DNA of 64,000 nt from Mesorhizobium sp. WSM2240 (GTDB taxonomy: Bacteria; Pseudomonadota; Alphaproteobacteria; Rhizobiales; Rhizobiaceae): positions 2,976,001-3,040,000 of the forward strand of contig NZ_CP159253.1 in assembly GCF_040438645.1 (NCBI RefSeq), written 5' to 3'. Shown in pieces: positions 54,684 to 64,000 of the stretch. The notes beneath the pieces are model-generated. The model was given only the letters and a program-made list of their open reading frames with translations. It did no database searches and had not been told where the DNA came from. Within the stretch, counting starts at the first letter, position 1; the number at the start of each line of letters is the position of its first letter. The translations under genes and the position numbers were made by a program.

Positions 54684-54875
54684 ATGGACGACCAACAATC
54701 TCAACACGCAATTTCTGAGCAAGAAGCTCCAATCGACATGGAGAGATACGTCCAGATCGCCGTTCTCGAGCGGCGCAAGGCTATCGCTGCATGCCCGGGA
54801 CATGTGAGCCGGTGGTTACGCAAAACCGTAAATCGCTACGGGGCGGCGGTTCAACGAAAACGCCGCTCCGGGTAA
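54684..54875 (+). CDS. Small hypothetical protein, 63 aa
   Basis: Starts MDDQQSQHAISEQEAPIDME and has a basic C-terminal half (RWLRKTVNRYGAAVQRKRRS). An AGGA lies 8 bases before the ATG. No family recognised. It is divergent from lysR and could be its target, but coding status rests only on the ribosome site and composition. The sequence from 54876 to 55077 shows no gene. Confidence 0.4.
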   Translation: MDDQQSQHAISEQEAPIDMERYVQIAVLERRKAIAACPGHVSRWLRKTVNRYGAAVQRKRRSG

Positions 54876-55077
54876 TACTGGCCAAAGAGAGGCCTAGGCC
54901 AGACGACCGCACAGGGTCGCAAGCTAAGTTCAAGCTGGGACACCCCTCGATGCGGTGGATTATTATGCCTCGTGGATTGGCTATCGTAGCCCTTTCGGCG
55001 CGGTCTTCGACATCCTCTTTGCCGCCGCGTCGACCAGTGCCTTCATCCAGCCCCAAAGCCTCTTTACCCGCCGCCTG

Positions 55078-55236
55078 ATGAGATTCCCGCCCATCGCTGC
55101 CCTTGCTTGCCTTGTCCTGCTCGCCGCCTGCGCAACGCCGGCGCCGGTAGCGCAGGGCGACGCGCCGCCCGAACCGGTTCCAGCCGGCATCACGCCGCTG
55201 ACCCAGGAGCAGGACGAGCAGCTTCTGTCGCAGTAG
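55078..55236 (+). CDS. Small lipoprotein, 52 aa
   Basis: MRFPPIAALACLVLLAACAT is a short lipoprotein signal with lipobox LLAAC; the mature part is a 34-residue proline-rich chain ending EQDEQLLSQ. No strong ribosome site. Small lipoproteins of this kind are common and of unknown role; it could also be chance. Confidence 0.5.
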   Translation: MRFPPIAALACLVLLAACATPAPVAQGDAPPEPVPAGITPLTQEQDEQLLSQ

Positions 55237-55375
55237 CGCGGGGAACACTCCTGTTCAGCCGCCTGGCCCAACCGAACCGCGGCAAAAATCGGCGACAGCG
55301 AGCGGCATTCGTGATACCCGCCCTGATTGCCGGCAGGCCCCACCGGCCAGCCGGCAACCACTCCCGGAAGATGCC

Positions 55376-56782
55376 TTGAAACGCACTATCCCGCTCATTC
55401 TCGCGGTCGCCCTTTTCATGGAAAACATGGATTCGACGGTGATCTCGACCTCGCTGCCGGCGATCGCGGCCGACATCGAGACCAGCCCGATCGCGCTCAA
55501 GCTGGCGCTGACCGCATATCTGGTCTCGCTCGCCATCTTCATCCCGATCAGCGGCTGGATGGGCGACAAGTTCGGCGCCAAGCGCATCTTCCGCATCGCG
55601 ATAGCGGTCTTCGTCCTGGGCTCGGTCGCATGTGCCGCGGCGGGTTCCCTCGGCGCCTTCGTCGGCGCGCGTTTCCTGCAGGGCATGGGCGGCGCGATGA
55701 TGACCCCGCTGGCGCGCCTCGTCCTGGTGCGCGCCACGCCGCGGCGCGAACTCGTTACGGCAATGGCCTGGCTCACCATACCGGGGCTGATCGGTCCGTT
55801 GGTCGGACCGCCGATCGGCGGCTTCATAACCACCTATTTCAGCTGGCACTGGATCTTTCTCATCAACGTGCCGATCGGGCTCGCCGGCATCTGGCTGGCC
55901 GGGCGCTTCCTTCCCGATGTCGAACTCGCCGGCAGTCCGCCGCTCGACATCTTGGGCTTCCTGCTTTCGGCCGCCGCCGCCTCCGGCGTCGTCTTCGGCC
56001 TTTCGGTGGTGAGCCTGCCGGCGCTGCCACCCATCTTCGGCATCGCCACGCTGGCCACTGGCGTCGTTGCAGGCTTGCTCTACGTCCGCCACGCTCGCCG
56101 CCGGAAGCACCCGATCCTCGACCTCCGGCTTTTCCGGATGCCTGTCTTTCGCGCTGCCGTCAGCGGCGGGTCGATCTTCCGCGTCGGCAGTGGCGCCGTG
56201 CCGTTCCTACTGCCGCTGATGTTCCAGCTCGGCTTCGGCATGACGCCCTTTCAGTCGGGCATGCTGACCTTCGCTTCAGCGCTCGGCGCGATCGCAATGA
56301 AATTCCTGGCCTCGGCGATGCTCAGGACCGGCGGCTTTCGCACCGTGCTGATCTCGGCCGCGCTGCTCGCCGCCTGCTTCGTCGCAGCCAACGGGCTGTT
56401 CACACCTGAGACTTCGCCTGCGATCATCATTCCGGTGCTGATCGGCGCGGGTTTCCTGCGCTCGCTGTTCTTCACGTCGGCGAACGCTCTGGTGTTCGCA
56501 GATGTCGAGGACCGCGATGCCAGCCAGGCGACCGCAATCGCGGCCGCCTCGCAGCAGATCAGCATTGCGCTGGGCGTGGCGGTCGGCGGCGGCATACTGG
56601 AGGCGACCGCCATGTTGACCGGCGAGGCCGTCGGCCTCTCCGCCTTTTCGACGGCGTTCTTCATGGTTGCTGCGATCACGGCTTTGTCGGTGATACCGTT
56701 CATGCGGTTGAGCGCCGATGCCGGCAATTCGGTATCGGGACATCGGCTGCGCGACCCGGATGCCGGCGAGCCCACGCAATAG
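55376..56782 (+). CDS. DHA2-type MFS exporter
   Basis: EmrB/QacA-like exporter of 468 residues with about 14 membrane segments. MENMDSTVISTSLPAIAADI is the DHA2 helix-1 motif; ISGWMGDKFGAKRIFRIAIA is motif A; RFLQGMGGAMMTPLARLVLV follows. The start is a TTG at 55376 after GGAAG; no ATG fits before the helix-1 motif. No regulator gene adjoins it. Substrates unknown. Confidence 0.88.
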   Translation: MKRTIPLILAVALFMENMDSTVISTSLPAIAADIETSPIALKLALTAYLVSLAIFIPISGWMGDKFGAKRIFRIAIAVFVLGSVACAAAGSLGAFVGARFLQGMGGAMMTPLARLVLVRATPRRELVTAMAWLTIPGLIGPLVGPPIGGFITTYFSWHWIFLINVPIGLAGIWLAGRFLPDVELAGSPPLDILGFLLSAAAASGVVFGLSVVSLPALPPIFGIATLATGVVAGLLYVRHARRRKHPILDLRLFRMPVFRAAVSGGSIFRVGSGAVPFLLPLMFQLGFGMTPFQSGMLTFASALGAIAMKFLASAMLRTGGFRTVLISAALLAACFVAANGLFTPETSPAIIIPVLIGAGFLRSLFFTSANALVFADVEDRDASQATAIAAASQQISIALGVAVGGGILEATAMLTGEAVGLSAFSTAFFMVAAITALSVIPFMRLSADAGNSVSGHRLRDPDAGEPTQ

Positions 56783-56814
56783 CCGTGGCGCGGCCGCTAC
56801 CCTTCGGATGCCGG

Positions 56815-57531
56815 TCAACCGGCCTCGGGGGCGACTCGTCCTTTGAAATCCTTGGCGAGCAGGTAGAGCTCGGCCGATTCCTCGCGCGAGGCCGGCGGCT
56901 TGACGTGATGCACCGAGCGAAAATTCTGCTTGAGCATGGTGAGCAGGCTTCCCTCGGTGCCGCCCTGAAACGTCTTGGCCAGGAAATGGCCGCCCGGCTT
57001 CAGCACCGAAACGGCGAAATCGGCCGCCACCTCGCACAGATGCATGGTGCGGATATGGTCGGTCTGGCGATGGCCGGTTGTGGGAGCGGCCATGTCGGAG
57101 AGCACGATATCCGGCGGCCCGCCGAGCGCTTCGGTGAGCTTTTCCGGCGCGTCCTCCTCCAGAAAATCCATAAGCAGCACCGGCGCGCCCGGCACCGCGT
57201 CCATCTCCAGATAGTCGATGCCGACGACTTTGGGATGCTCCGGCGTCGATTTCGTCCGCGCGGCGGCGACCTGGCACCAGCCGCCGGGCGCCGCGCCCAG
57301 ATCGATGACGCGCATGCCGGGCTTCAGGAGATGGTGCTTGTCGTCGATCTCGATCAGCTTGTAGGCGGCGCGCGAGCGGTAGCCGGCGGCTTTCGACCGC
57401 TGGACATAGGGATCGTTCATGTGGCGCTCGAGCCAGCGCCGCGACGATTCCTTCAGCCCGCTCTTCTTCTTGACCCTGGTCTTCAGCACGCGGATGCTGC
57501 CCGGACCGGCTTTTCCCGGCTTCTTCGTCAT
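56815..57531 (-). CDS. rlmE: 23S rRNA 2'-O-ribose methyltransferase RlmE
   Basis: FtsJ-family methyltransferase, 238 residues, that modifies U2552 of 23S rRNA. KDKE tetrad: Lys in [13 protein letters not shown], Asp in [13 protein letters not shown], Lys in FLAKTFQGG, Glu in [13 protein letters not shown] loop [18 protein letters not shown]. Its ATG overlaps the ppx stop (ATGA), so it is translated together with ppx. Confidence 0.95.
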   Translation of the reverse strand: MTKKPGKAGPGSIRVLKTRVKKKSGLKESSRRWLERHMNDPYVQRSKAAGYRSRAAYKLIEIDDKHHLLKPGMRVIDLGAAPGGWCQVAAARTKSTPEHPKVVGIDYLEMDAVPGAPVLLMDFLEEDAPEKLTEALGGPPDIVLSDMAAPTTGHRQTDHIRTMHLCEVAADFAVSVLKPGGHFLAKTFQGGTEGSLLTMLKQNFRSVHHVKPPASREESAELYLLAKDFKGRVAPEAG

Positions 57532-58895
57532 GGCCGCGTCCCGTTCCGCCAGTTGCGCCGCCAGACCCCGTCATCGGCCATCAGCTCGCTCAAAATGCCC
57601 TCGCGCAAGCCGCGGTCTGCGACGCGCAGGCGCTCCGACGGCCAGACCCGGCGGATCGCCTCGAGTATGGCGCAGCCGGCCAGCACGAGATCGGCGCGGT
57701 CGGCCCCGATGCAGGCATTGGCAACGCGCGCCTGGAAATCCCAGCCGAGCAGCTTTTCGATCATCAGATCGACATTGGCGTTGTCCATCCACAGCCCGTC
57801 GACGCGGCGGCGGTCGTAGCGTTCGAGGCCGAGATGCACGCCGGCCAGCGTCGTCACCGTTCCGGATGTCCCCAGCAGGTGGAAGCGCGACGCCTTCATA
57901 AGATGGTTGATGCGGTCGCGGCCATCGAACGCCTGCAGCATGCCGGTCACGTCGGCGACCATGGCGTTGAACACCTGTCGCGTCACATCGCGTCCGCCGA
58001 AACGCTCGGCGAGCGAGACCACGCCGACCGGCAGCGAGGTCCACGACACGATATGGTTGGCGAGCCGCGGCGATCTCTGGCCGGAAATGTCGATCAGCGC
58101 GATCTCGGAGGAGCCGCCGCCAATGTCGAACAGCACGACCGCATCCGTATCCCGCTCGACCAGCGAGCCGCAGCCTGACACGGCGAGCCGGGCCTCAGTG
58201 CGGCGGTCGATAATCTCCAGCTTCAGGCCGGCCTCGTCCTGGACCCGGGCCAGGAATTCGCCGCCATTTTCGGCGGCGCGGCAGGCTTCGGTGGCGATCA
58301 GCCTGGCGCGCCTGACCGAGCGGCTGGCGAGCTTGTCGCCGCAGATCTTCAAGGCTTCGACTGCGCGGTCCATGGCCGGCCGGCTCAGCCGCCCGGTGGA
58401 CGAAAGCCCCTCGCCCAGCCGCACGATCCGCGAAAAAGCGTCGATGACGCGGAACTGGCCCGGCCTCGTCGGCACCGCGACCAGCAGCCGGCAGTTGTTG
58501 GTGCCGAGATCGAGCGCGGCAAAGACCGGCAGGTCGTCGTTGAAGCGCTTGCGTGGCGGCGGACTTGCCGCGACCGCTTGCCGGGCCGACGCGGCATTCG
58601 CGGCCTTGTCGTTGCGCACTTCGATGCGCTCGGCCGGCGCGGCTGCCTCGAGCGCCGCATCCGCACGCACGCCGTCGCGCGCGAACACCTTGCGTCCGCG
58701 CTTGCGCTTTCGCCGCTTCTTCGCCTTGCCTGTCTGCTGCGGGCTGCCGTCGCTCGCCTGTCCGTCGCCGGATCTGGCGCCCGCCAAAGGGTGGTGTTTC
58801 CGATTGGCGGTGAAGCCGTTCATGCCGCGTTGCGGCCGACCGCTCCTGGACGCGCCCGCTTCCGACGCTTTTGCGCCGGCTTCGGGATCTTCCAC
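57528..58895 (-). CDS. ppx: Exopolyphosphatase / guanosine pentaphosphatase (Ppx/GppA)
   Basis: ASKHA-fold phosphatase of polyphosphate or pppGpp. The domain begins at about residue 123 with [37 protein letters not shown] and [20 protein letters not shown] are the phosphate motifs. It is preceded by a 120-residue low-complexity N terminus with the basic block [13 protein letters not shown]. The start is uncertain: GTG 58895 (GAAGG upstream) is my choice, ATG 58823 is the alternative. The frame continues to 59741 without support. The 261 bases upstream (58896-59156) show no gene. Confidence 0.88.
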   Translation of the reverse strand: MEDPEAGAKASEAGASRSGRPQRGMNGFTANRKHHPLAGARSGDGQASDGSPQQTGKAKKRRKRKRGRKVFARDGVRADAALEAAAPAERIEVRNDKAANAASARQAVAASPPPRKRFNDDLPVFAALDLGTNNCRLLVAVPTRPGQFRVIDAFSRIVRLGEGLSSTGRLSRPAMDRAVEALKICGDKLASRSVRRARLIATEACRAAENGGEFLARVQDEAGLKLEIIDRRTEARLAVSGCGSLVERDTDAVVLFDIGGGSSEIALIDISGQRSPRLANHIVSWTSLPVGVVSLAERFGGRDVTRQVFNAMVADVTGMLQAFDGRDRINHLMKASRFHLLGTSGTVTTLAGVHLGLERYDRRRVDGLWMDNANVDLMIEKLLGWDFQARVANACIGADRADLVLAGCAILEAIRRVWPSERLRVADRGLREGILSELMADDGVWRRNWRNGTRP

Positions 58896-59156
58896 CTTCA
58901 ATGTCCTTCTCGCGCCGCGCGAACCGTTGCCGGACGCTGCACACGCGTCGAGATTTGCTGTTGCAGCAAAGATAGCAGTGCTGCGCGCATTCACCAAGCC
59001 TGCCGGAACGGAATTCCATCCTTCCTCGCTCGCGCCACCTTCGAGGTTGAACATGGGGCCTCGATAAGGCATTGCTGAAATACGCAGATTTGCCCGTCGG
59101 CGCGCGCCGCGCCGCTTCAACCCCGAAGGAAAATCGACCGGCATGGCCGTCGCATA

Positions 59157-60083
59157 ATGAAGCTGAAATCCTATCTCTGGCCCGTGATCGGCCTGGCCGC
59201 CGTCGGGTTTTCGCTCTGGCTGCTCTACCACGAACTGCGCGGCATCTCGCTCGAGGATGTCGGCGACGGCCTCGCCGCGATCCCGCTCCGGGGCTGGGTG
59301 CTTGCGGGCCTGAGTTCGGTCCTCGCCTATGCAGCGCTGGCCGGATACGACCACATCGCGCTGATGCATCTCGGCCGGAAAGTGCCGTTCGGCTTCATCA
59401 CCGCCAGTTCCTTCACCACCTACGCGCTCTCGCACAATATAGGCGGCTCGGTGCTGTCGGGTGCCGTCATCCGCTACCGCGCCTACGGATCGAAAGGCCT
59501 GAGCGGCCAGGAAGTCGGCGTGCTGGTCGCGCTCTGCTCGTTCACCTTCGTGCTGGGCGCCGCCCTGCTTTCGGCATTGCTGCTCATCCTGGAGCCGCAT
59601 GTTCTCGACCGCTTCGTCGACGTGCTGCCCATCTCGGCCTCGCGGCTGACCGGCGCCGCAATCCTTGGGCTGATCGCGCTTTACGTCTTCGGCAGTTGGC
59701 TGCATCTGAAGCCGCTCCGCATCGGCTCGCTGCAGATCCACTATCCGAGGCTGCCGATCGTGGCGCGGCAGATGATCATCGGGCCCGTCGAACTGATGGC
59801 GGCGGCCGCGATCATCTATTTCGCGCTGCCCGCCACCGGCAACCCCGGCTATTTCATCGTTCTCGGCGTCTTCGTCATCTCTTTCTCGGCGGCGCTGATC
59901 TCACATGCGCCGGGCGGCCTCGGCGTCCTGGAGATCGTCTTTCTCGCCGGCCTGTCGGACATGGATCCGGCCGCCGTGCTCGCCGCCCTGCTCGTTTTCC
60001 GGCTGTTCTACCTGATCATCCCGCTGATCCTGGCGCTGTTCGTGGTGGTGGTTTTCGAACGCTCGCAGTTCCAGCGCGGCTAG
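59157..60083 (+). CDS. UPF0104 / lysylphosphatidylglycerol synthase-TM-like protein
   Basis: Integral membrane protein of 308 residues, about eight helices, of the YbhN family (flippase-like part of MprF). SLWLLYHELRGISLEDVGDG, GYDHIALMHLGRKVPFGFI, NIGGSVLSGAVIRYRAYG and the conserved SHAPGGLGVLEIVF near the end. Alone it may flip or transport a lipid; no synthetase domain. ATG 59157 has a weak site. Confidence 0.87.
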   Translation: MKLKSYLWPVIGLAAVGFSLWLLYHELRGISLEDVGDGLAAIPLRGWVLAGLSSVLAYAALAGYDHIALMHLGRKVPFGFITASSFTTYALSHNIGGSVLSGAVIRYRAYGSKGLSGQEVGVLVALCSFTFVLGAALLSALLLILEPHVLDRFVDVLPISASRLTGAAILGLIALYVFGSWLHLKPLRIGSLQIHYPRLPIVARQMIIGPVELMAAAAIIYFALPATGNPGYFIVLGVFVISFSAALISHAPGGLGVLEIVFLAGLSDMDPAAVLAALLVFRLFYLIIPLILALFVVVVFERSQFQRG

Positions 60084-60340
60084 ATTTCAGAACATACATC
60101 AAGCCCGGCAAAGTCGGTCGAGTTCCTCCTGCCCTGCAAACCTGCGAGTTCGACGCAGCCACGCTTCGGTCAGGCGGCGAGCGCAATATTCTTGCCGCGC
60201 CAACATCTCTGGTATTGATCGGCACGGCAAATGTGGTACAAGCCGGCTCGAAACGGGAACGAGTTTTGCCTGACCGGGGCAAAATGAGCGTCCAGCTCCC
60301 CTCGCTCGTTTCCGCCAAGTGATTGTTTCAAATCGCTTCT

Positions 60341-60414
60341 TGGGGAATAGGTTAACGGTAGACCCACGGACTCTGACTCCGTTAGTCCTGGTTCGAATCC
60401 AGGTTCCCCAGCCA
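60341..60414 (+). tRNA. tRNA-Gln (anticodon CTG)
   Basis: Acceptor arm TGGGGAA pairs with TTCCCCA; D arm AGGTTAACGGTAGA; anticodon stem ACGGA/TCCGT with loop CTCTGAC (anticodon CTG, reads CAG); T arm CCTGGTTCGAATCCAGG. The discriminator G and CCA are encoded. It reads in the same direction as the integrase remnant that follows. The preceding 257 bases (60084-60340) show no gene and presumably carry its promoter. Confidence 0.96.
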
Positions 60415-60560
60415 ATCCGCTCCATGTCATTGATATTGTTCGGTAACTCATTCCCTGCGAATCCTTTTCGGGGTCGCCATGCCCGTTGTGCACGAAACTG
60501 AGGCACAGGGCTGAGGCACATTCGGACTGCCACGCCCGTCAGAGCGCGAGGCAATCCGGC

Positions 60561-62034
60561 ATGGCGAACCGCCACGAAGTCCAGAATCTCGTCCGCAGGG
60601 GCAACGTCTTCTACTGGCGGCCGCGGATCCCCCGCCGCTTCACGAAAGTGCCCGACAGCCACCTTTCACTCTCTCTCCACCAGTCATGTCATATGAAGGC
60701 AGGCTACATGGCGCGGCTCAACACACCTCCGCACCGAGGCGGCGCGCATGGCCGAGCACCTCGACAACCTCCAGTTCGCGGCACGCCGCGTCGGCGCCGA
60801 TCCGCTCCTCGCGATTCGGGCCGATCTCGAGGTCGGCTGGGCCTACCGGCTCATCGAACTGTTCGGCACGATGCGCCGCCTCGATTTCGCGCCAGGGTGC
60901 CGGGACGCAAGGTCCTCGAGCGCGAAGGCATCCCGGAAGCGAGCATCGCAGTGATCGCAGAGACCTTCGCGCAGGAGCAGGCCGAATGCAGGCAGGCTCA
61001 TTCGAGAAGGCGCTCCGTGGCGCGAGCGCGCCACCGCGGAACTCATGCGGGCTCGCGCCGACATGCTGCTCGCTGCCCCCGCCCGCTATCGCGAGGCCGA
61101 GGGGCTTGGACTGGCCGAAATCTTGGGACCGGAGGATCCTGCGCCTGCATTGCCTCCGGCGGATGCTCATGCCGTTCCGGGGGTTGAGGGCACTTCGCCT
61201 TCAGGACGAGGGACGGATCTGCAGGTAGGGACGCTTGCGGCTCGATTAGAGGAGCCAAGTCCGACCGGAGTGGCTCAGGGGCCTCTCGAAGTCGAAAACG
61301 ACGGGCCCGGTGGTCGAGCAGCCAATTGCCACCGGCAGTCCTTCAATGAGGATAGCCTCAGCGCGCGAGACCATCGCCGAACCAGACGATGTCACGACGG
61401 TTACATCCTCGCCCCGCCCTCATGGCAAGGCGCTCACAGTGTCGGAATTCGGCAACAAGTGCGAGTCGCTGATCAAGAGCAAGCGCACCTGGGAGAAGAA
61501 GACCGCTCAGGACGTGCGCGTGGTCGTCGAAACGTTCGTCGGGATCCTCGCGGAGCATGGGGTGTCCGACGCCTCGGAGATCGAACAGTTCCATGTCGGT
61601 CGGCTGCGAGAGCATTTTGATGAGATTCCGGCGCGCTACGGACAGAGCGCGCGCATGCGTCAACTCTCGCCAAGGCAGCTTCGCGATGCGGCATCGAAGC
61701 TGGTGGATGTTGCAAAGCAGCGCAACCAGCCGCCGCCGCAGATCGGACTTGGCGTTAACACGATCCGCAAGCATCTCGGAAACCTCGCTGAGTTCTTCCG
61801 GTACCTGCGTGGCCAGGGCTACGCCCTCAGGGAACTGACGCTCGAAGGCCTGCGAAGCTGAAGTCCTCGGACATCAGGACGCTGACGACCAAGCCCGATC
61901 CGGACAGGCTGAGGCCGATGTTCCAGATCCCGGTCTTTACAGGCTTCCTTGGCGCCGAGAACCAGACACTGCCAGGCGATCAGGTCTACCATTCGGCGAA
62001 CTACTTTGGCGCTCACGGAGCGCGGCAAGGGTGA
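60561..62034 (+). pseudogene. Decayed tyrosine-type integrase next to tRNA-Gln
   Basis: Segments in changing frames match rhizobial phage-type integrases with an N-terminal DUF6538-like domain: VRRGNVFYWRPRIPRRFTKV and HLSLSLHQSCHMKAGYMARL (frame of 60561), AEHLDNLQFAARRVGADPLL (60748), GIPEASIAVIAETFAQEQAE (near 60930), a core-binding region SEFGNKCESLIKSKRTWEKK to RKHLGNLAEFFRYLRGQGYA (61440-61830), and PVFTGFLGAENQTLPGDQVY then GAHGARQG-stop (61927-62034). At least four frame changes are needed, and the catalytic R-H-R-Y region is lost after its first part. It cannot be active. Confidence 0.8.
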
Positions 62035-62213
62035 TCTCTTCAATTCTAGGCCAATAAATACACCTAAAGTTGATTCATAAGTTGGAAATTAAAAGAAACA
62101 CGACCCGATCTCCCAAAGAACCCGTCGCCCGTCAATCATACCGGTATGCCGAATATGCGTTCACGAGACGGTCGAGCGTATCCGCGGTGACTTGAGGAAG
62201 CGGCGGAGTGATC

Positions 62214-62509
62214 TTAGGCAGCCGTCGATTCGTCTCCAGCCGGGTGCTCGATCGCATCTGGCGTTTCCGGAGCCAGAATGCCGCTATCCCGGGCGAACGC
62301 TTCGAACGCCCGCCGCGCCGTCTCGTCATCACATTCGCAGGCCAAAGCAGCGCGGCATGCATCGATAGCCGCCGCATCGTGCGCAGGGCCGCGGTCTCTG
62401 GAAGGCCAATCATTCAGCAACTCAAAGGCTCCCTGGCGCACCCAACATCGTGGGCGAATCCGAGTCCAATGAAGATCGATACGGGCCGCGAGAATTGCCT
62501 GCTGTTCAT
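62214..62509 (-). pseudogene. Frameshifted DUF982 gene
   Basis: From ATG 62509 (TGGAGAT upstream) the frame reads MNSRQFSRPVSIFIGLGF and VGCAREPLSC then stops. The DUF982 core continues one frame away: FELLNDWPSRDRGPAHDAAA, ACRAALACECDDETARRAFE, AFARDSGILAPE to the TAA at 62214. Restoring one G near 62431 would give CAREAFELLNDWPS. A paralogue of the intact gene at 8246-8521. Confidence 0.75.
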
Positions 62510-62939
62510 GAGGATCTCCAAAGAGCGAGTCCAAGGATGGCGGCCAGCAATATGCACGGAGCGCTCGGCAACATGCGAGCCAGCCCTTCGTTGCAGTACC
62601 TTCACGCAAATGTTGGATTATGTGTGTCGGCTGCGCGATACACGACGGCTCGAAGCGCCAGAGTTAAAAGGTCACTTCGAGCCAGCAAGACGGTGGTTTG
62701 AGACCGCATTTTATGGCCGCAATGGTGGTGGTCACCAGTCATCCCGGCTGAAATAAATTCAGTTTAGCGGACGGTCGTATTCTTCGATCGCAAGCGCGGA
62801 TTAATGTAGCACAACGTTAACACGGAGATGCGATCGGCGCGATGACCGCCATGGCGACCGAAAAGCCCCAGATCGTCAAATGCCTAAGTTTGGCCGCCTG
62901 CCCCTACCCAAAATCGTACGCGATCTGAGAGGGCATGCC
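62510..62939. other. Intergenic stretch without recognisable gene
   Basis: No frame of credible coding content, ribosome site or repeat was found in these 430 bases. Parts are AT-richer than the window average (for example around 62750-62820), consistent with foreign or decayed DNA in the island. Confidence 0.6.
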
Positions 62940-63356
62940 TCAAAGTTCACTGGCTGCGGGTGGTAGGCTCATTCTTTCGAAGAGTGCTTGGATGAATGCA
63001 TCTTTCCCATTTGCCCCGCGCACCGACATACCCATCCAGAGCCGTCCGTTGCGGTTCGCCGCGAGAAAGATCTGAAACGACTGCCCCTTGTAGGAACCTC
63101 CGGCGTTAGGACCCCAGCGGCCATCACCCTTCGCAGTTTCACTACTGGAGTGCTGGTTTGGGATCACCGTCGCAGTCCATCCGTTGTTCGCTGTCACCTC
63201 TAGCGCCGAACCAGTCGACCTAATCGATAGACGGCAGTGTTCACACTTTCCAGCGTTCGAGAGGACTTGTTGCCAGTCTCCTCGAAGCGAGATCGGCTCG
63301 GCATTCAACTGCGAGGATACCAGAGACGCGGCAACAATCAGGGATAACCGAAGCAT
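62940..63356 (-). CDS. Hypothetical secreted protein, 138 aa
   Basis: Signal peptide LRLSLIVAASLVSSQLNAEP, then a small beta-rich domain: GDWQQVLSNAGKCEHCRLSI with a CxxC pair, GRWGPNAGGSYKGQSFQIFL and GRLWMGMSVRG. Tryptophan/glycine spacing resembles small beta-barrel lipocalin-like proteins, but no family is recognised. GGAG lies about 13 bases before ATG 63356. It appears intact in an otherwise decayed region. The 296 bases upstream (63357-63652) show no gene. Confidence 0.6.
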   Translation of the reverse strand: MLRLSLIVAASLVSSQLNAEPISLRGDWQQVLSNAGKCEHCRLSIRSTGSALEVTANNGWTATVIPNQHSSSETAKGDGRWGPNAGGSYKGQSFQIFLAANRNGRLWMGMSVRGANGKDAFIQALFERMSLPPAASEL

Positions 63357-63652
63357 GGGATACGAGGCTCCATGTAATTTTCTCTCGCTAACATAGAGAC
63401 GCGAAATTGCGGCTACCCTTTTTTTCCGGGCAAAATTTTAATAAAGGGCGAGATCTCGCTGGCAGAATTATAGGCACCTGTTGAAAGACTTTCGTGGGCG
63501 GAAGTGCTTCGTTGCCAGCAGCCAAAATAAGGGCACAAGCGCGGTATTTTCCGGACATTCCTGTCACTTCTTCAAGCGGCCGATTCGTGCGACGGCCGCA
63601 GTCGACCCGTTGCGGCCGCTCATCTCTGGAACCGCAACGGCGGCAAGGCAGC

Positions 63653-63880
63653 CTAAACCGGACGTTCCGCCATCACCAGCAACACCAACCCGCCAAGGTC
63701 TCGCCAGCGGGCGAACCGAGGAACAGTTTGGCAAGTCTCAGCCGAAGGCTGAGGCTCTCCAACCCGCCCAATCCGAAACCCGGCCGCCGCAACAGCATTG
63801 AGGTAGTCACTGATTGTTCGTGGAAAACGGGGCACCGCAAAGGGCACTACTTCCTCGTCCGTCGCGCGCTCGCTAAACGC
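63653..63880 (-). pseudogene. C-terminal fragment of a SAM-dependent methyltransferase
   Basis: The frame reads FSERATDEEVVPFAVPRFPR, TISDYLNAVAAAGFRIGRVG, EPQPSAETCQTVPRFARWRD, LGGLVLLVMAERPV-stop. This matches the C-terminal end of class I methyltransferases of the UbiE/Methyltransf_11 type (pattern 'R(T)xSDYLNALxxAGFxIxxxxEPxPS'). The SAM-binding N-terminal half is not found upstream, where the frame becomes unrelated. A remnant, like its neighbours. Confidence 0.6.
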
Positions 63881-64000
63881 CAATGCTCCGTGACGCTGGT
63901 TCGATCGAAATAGCGCGACACGCACAAGGCCACCGCACGCCCTTCTCCATCCTTCTCCCAATGCAACCCCGGTGTTGAAGGCCAAGAAACCTCCAGGGCG

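Noticed and set aside
62132..62413. 93-codon minus-strand frame ending in ...TLDRLVNAYSAYRYD
   Set aside because: Its first two-thirds overlap the DUF982 remnant in another frame; the last 30 codons look protein-like but no start or family could be identified.
63481..63913. Two plus-strand frames of 106 and 139 codons
   Set aside because: They lie antisense to the methyltransferase tail and have composition typical of non-coding frames.
1..64000. CRISPR arrays, rRNA genes, insertion sequences
   Set aside because: No regularly spaced repeats, rRNA sequence or intact transposase with terminal inverted repeats was seen.

Overview
The window is about 64 kb of high-GC DNA from an alphaproteobacterium, most likely order Hyphomicrobiales (Rhizobiales), near Mesorhizobium/Phyllobacteriaceae. 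This rests on gene content and order: cbp3-DUF177-plsX-fabH-ihfA-merR, glyA-nrdR-ribD-ribE-ribH-nusB, hemB with a DUF6163 gene and an ldtR-ldtP pair nearby, GGAAC-N16-CGTT (EcfG-type) promoters, and DUF982 and DUF1127 small proteins. Nothing here fixes the species.

Layout. 1-3.1 kb: end of a zinc ABC uptake locus (aztB partial, aztC, aztD). 3.2-8.5 kb: a fused beta-oxidation enzyme, a DUF442 protein, an Lrp regulator divergent from hpd, and a small general-stress cluster with two EcfG-type promoters. 8.6-16 kb: merR, ihfA, fabH, plsX, DUF177 and cbp3 on the minus strand, then bamE and the proton pyrophosphatase hppA. 16.2-18.7 kb: an accessory patch with hicB, a frameshifted hicA, and an MFS transporter divergent from an ArsR-rhodanese regulator. 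18.7-23.5 kb: riboflavin operon with nusB, nrdR and glyA. 23.7-26.6 kb: acetyltransferase, EamA permease, bpt, RDD protein. 26.9-30.5 kb: an unusual cassette of an SbmA/BacA-like ABC protein, a LacI repressor, four LacI-type operators and two tandem paralogous micro-proteins. 30.5-36 kb: DUF423, hemB, an enoyl-CoA hydratase-like hydrolase, DUF6163, ldtR and ldtP. 36-42 kb: a tetR-adaptor-RND efflux operon and an atypical SDR. 42-60 kb: parC, a periplasmic protein, aspS, MFS, rnd, a Crp-type regulator, small proteins, guaB, lysR, a DHA2 exporter, rlmE, ppx and a UPF0104 membrane protein. 60.3-64 kb: tRNA-Gln followed by a decayed tyrosine integrase and other broken genes, the edge of an old integrated island.

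Most genes are core housekeeping: fatty-acid and phospholipid initiation, flavin, haem and one-carbon synthesis, DNA topology, translation, and envelope growth. The most novel-looking signal is the LacI-controlled pair of 45- and 47-residue proteins starting MHPxxxLFEDIYRxHWGxP. Each copy has its own palindromic operator, and the two copies differ mainly by synonymous changes in the shared part. The second is the pair of divergent EcfG-type promoters between hpd and merR, one of which serves a 30-residue membrane protein.

All functions are from reading translations and motifs; no database search was run. Where start codons were chosen from ribosome binding sites, this is stated.
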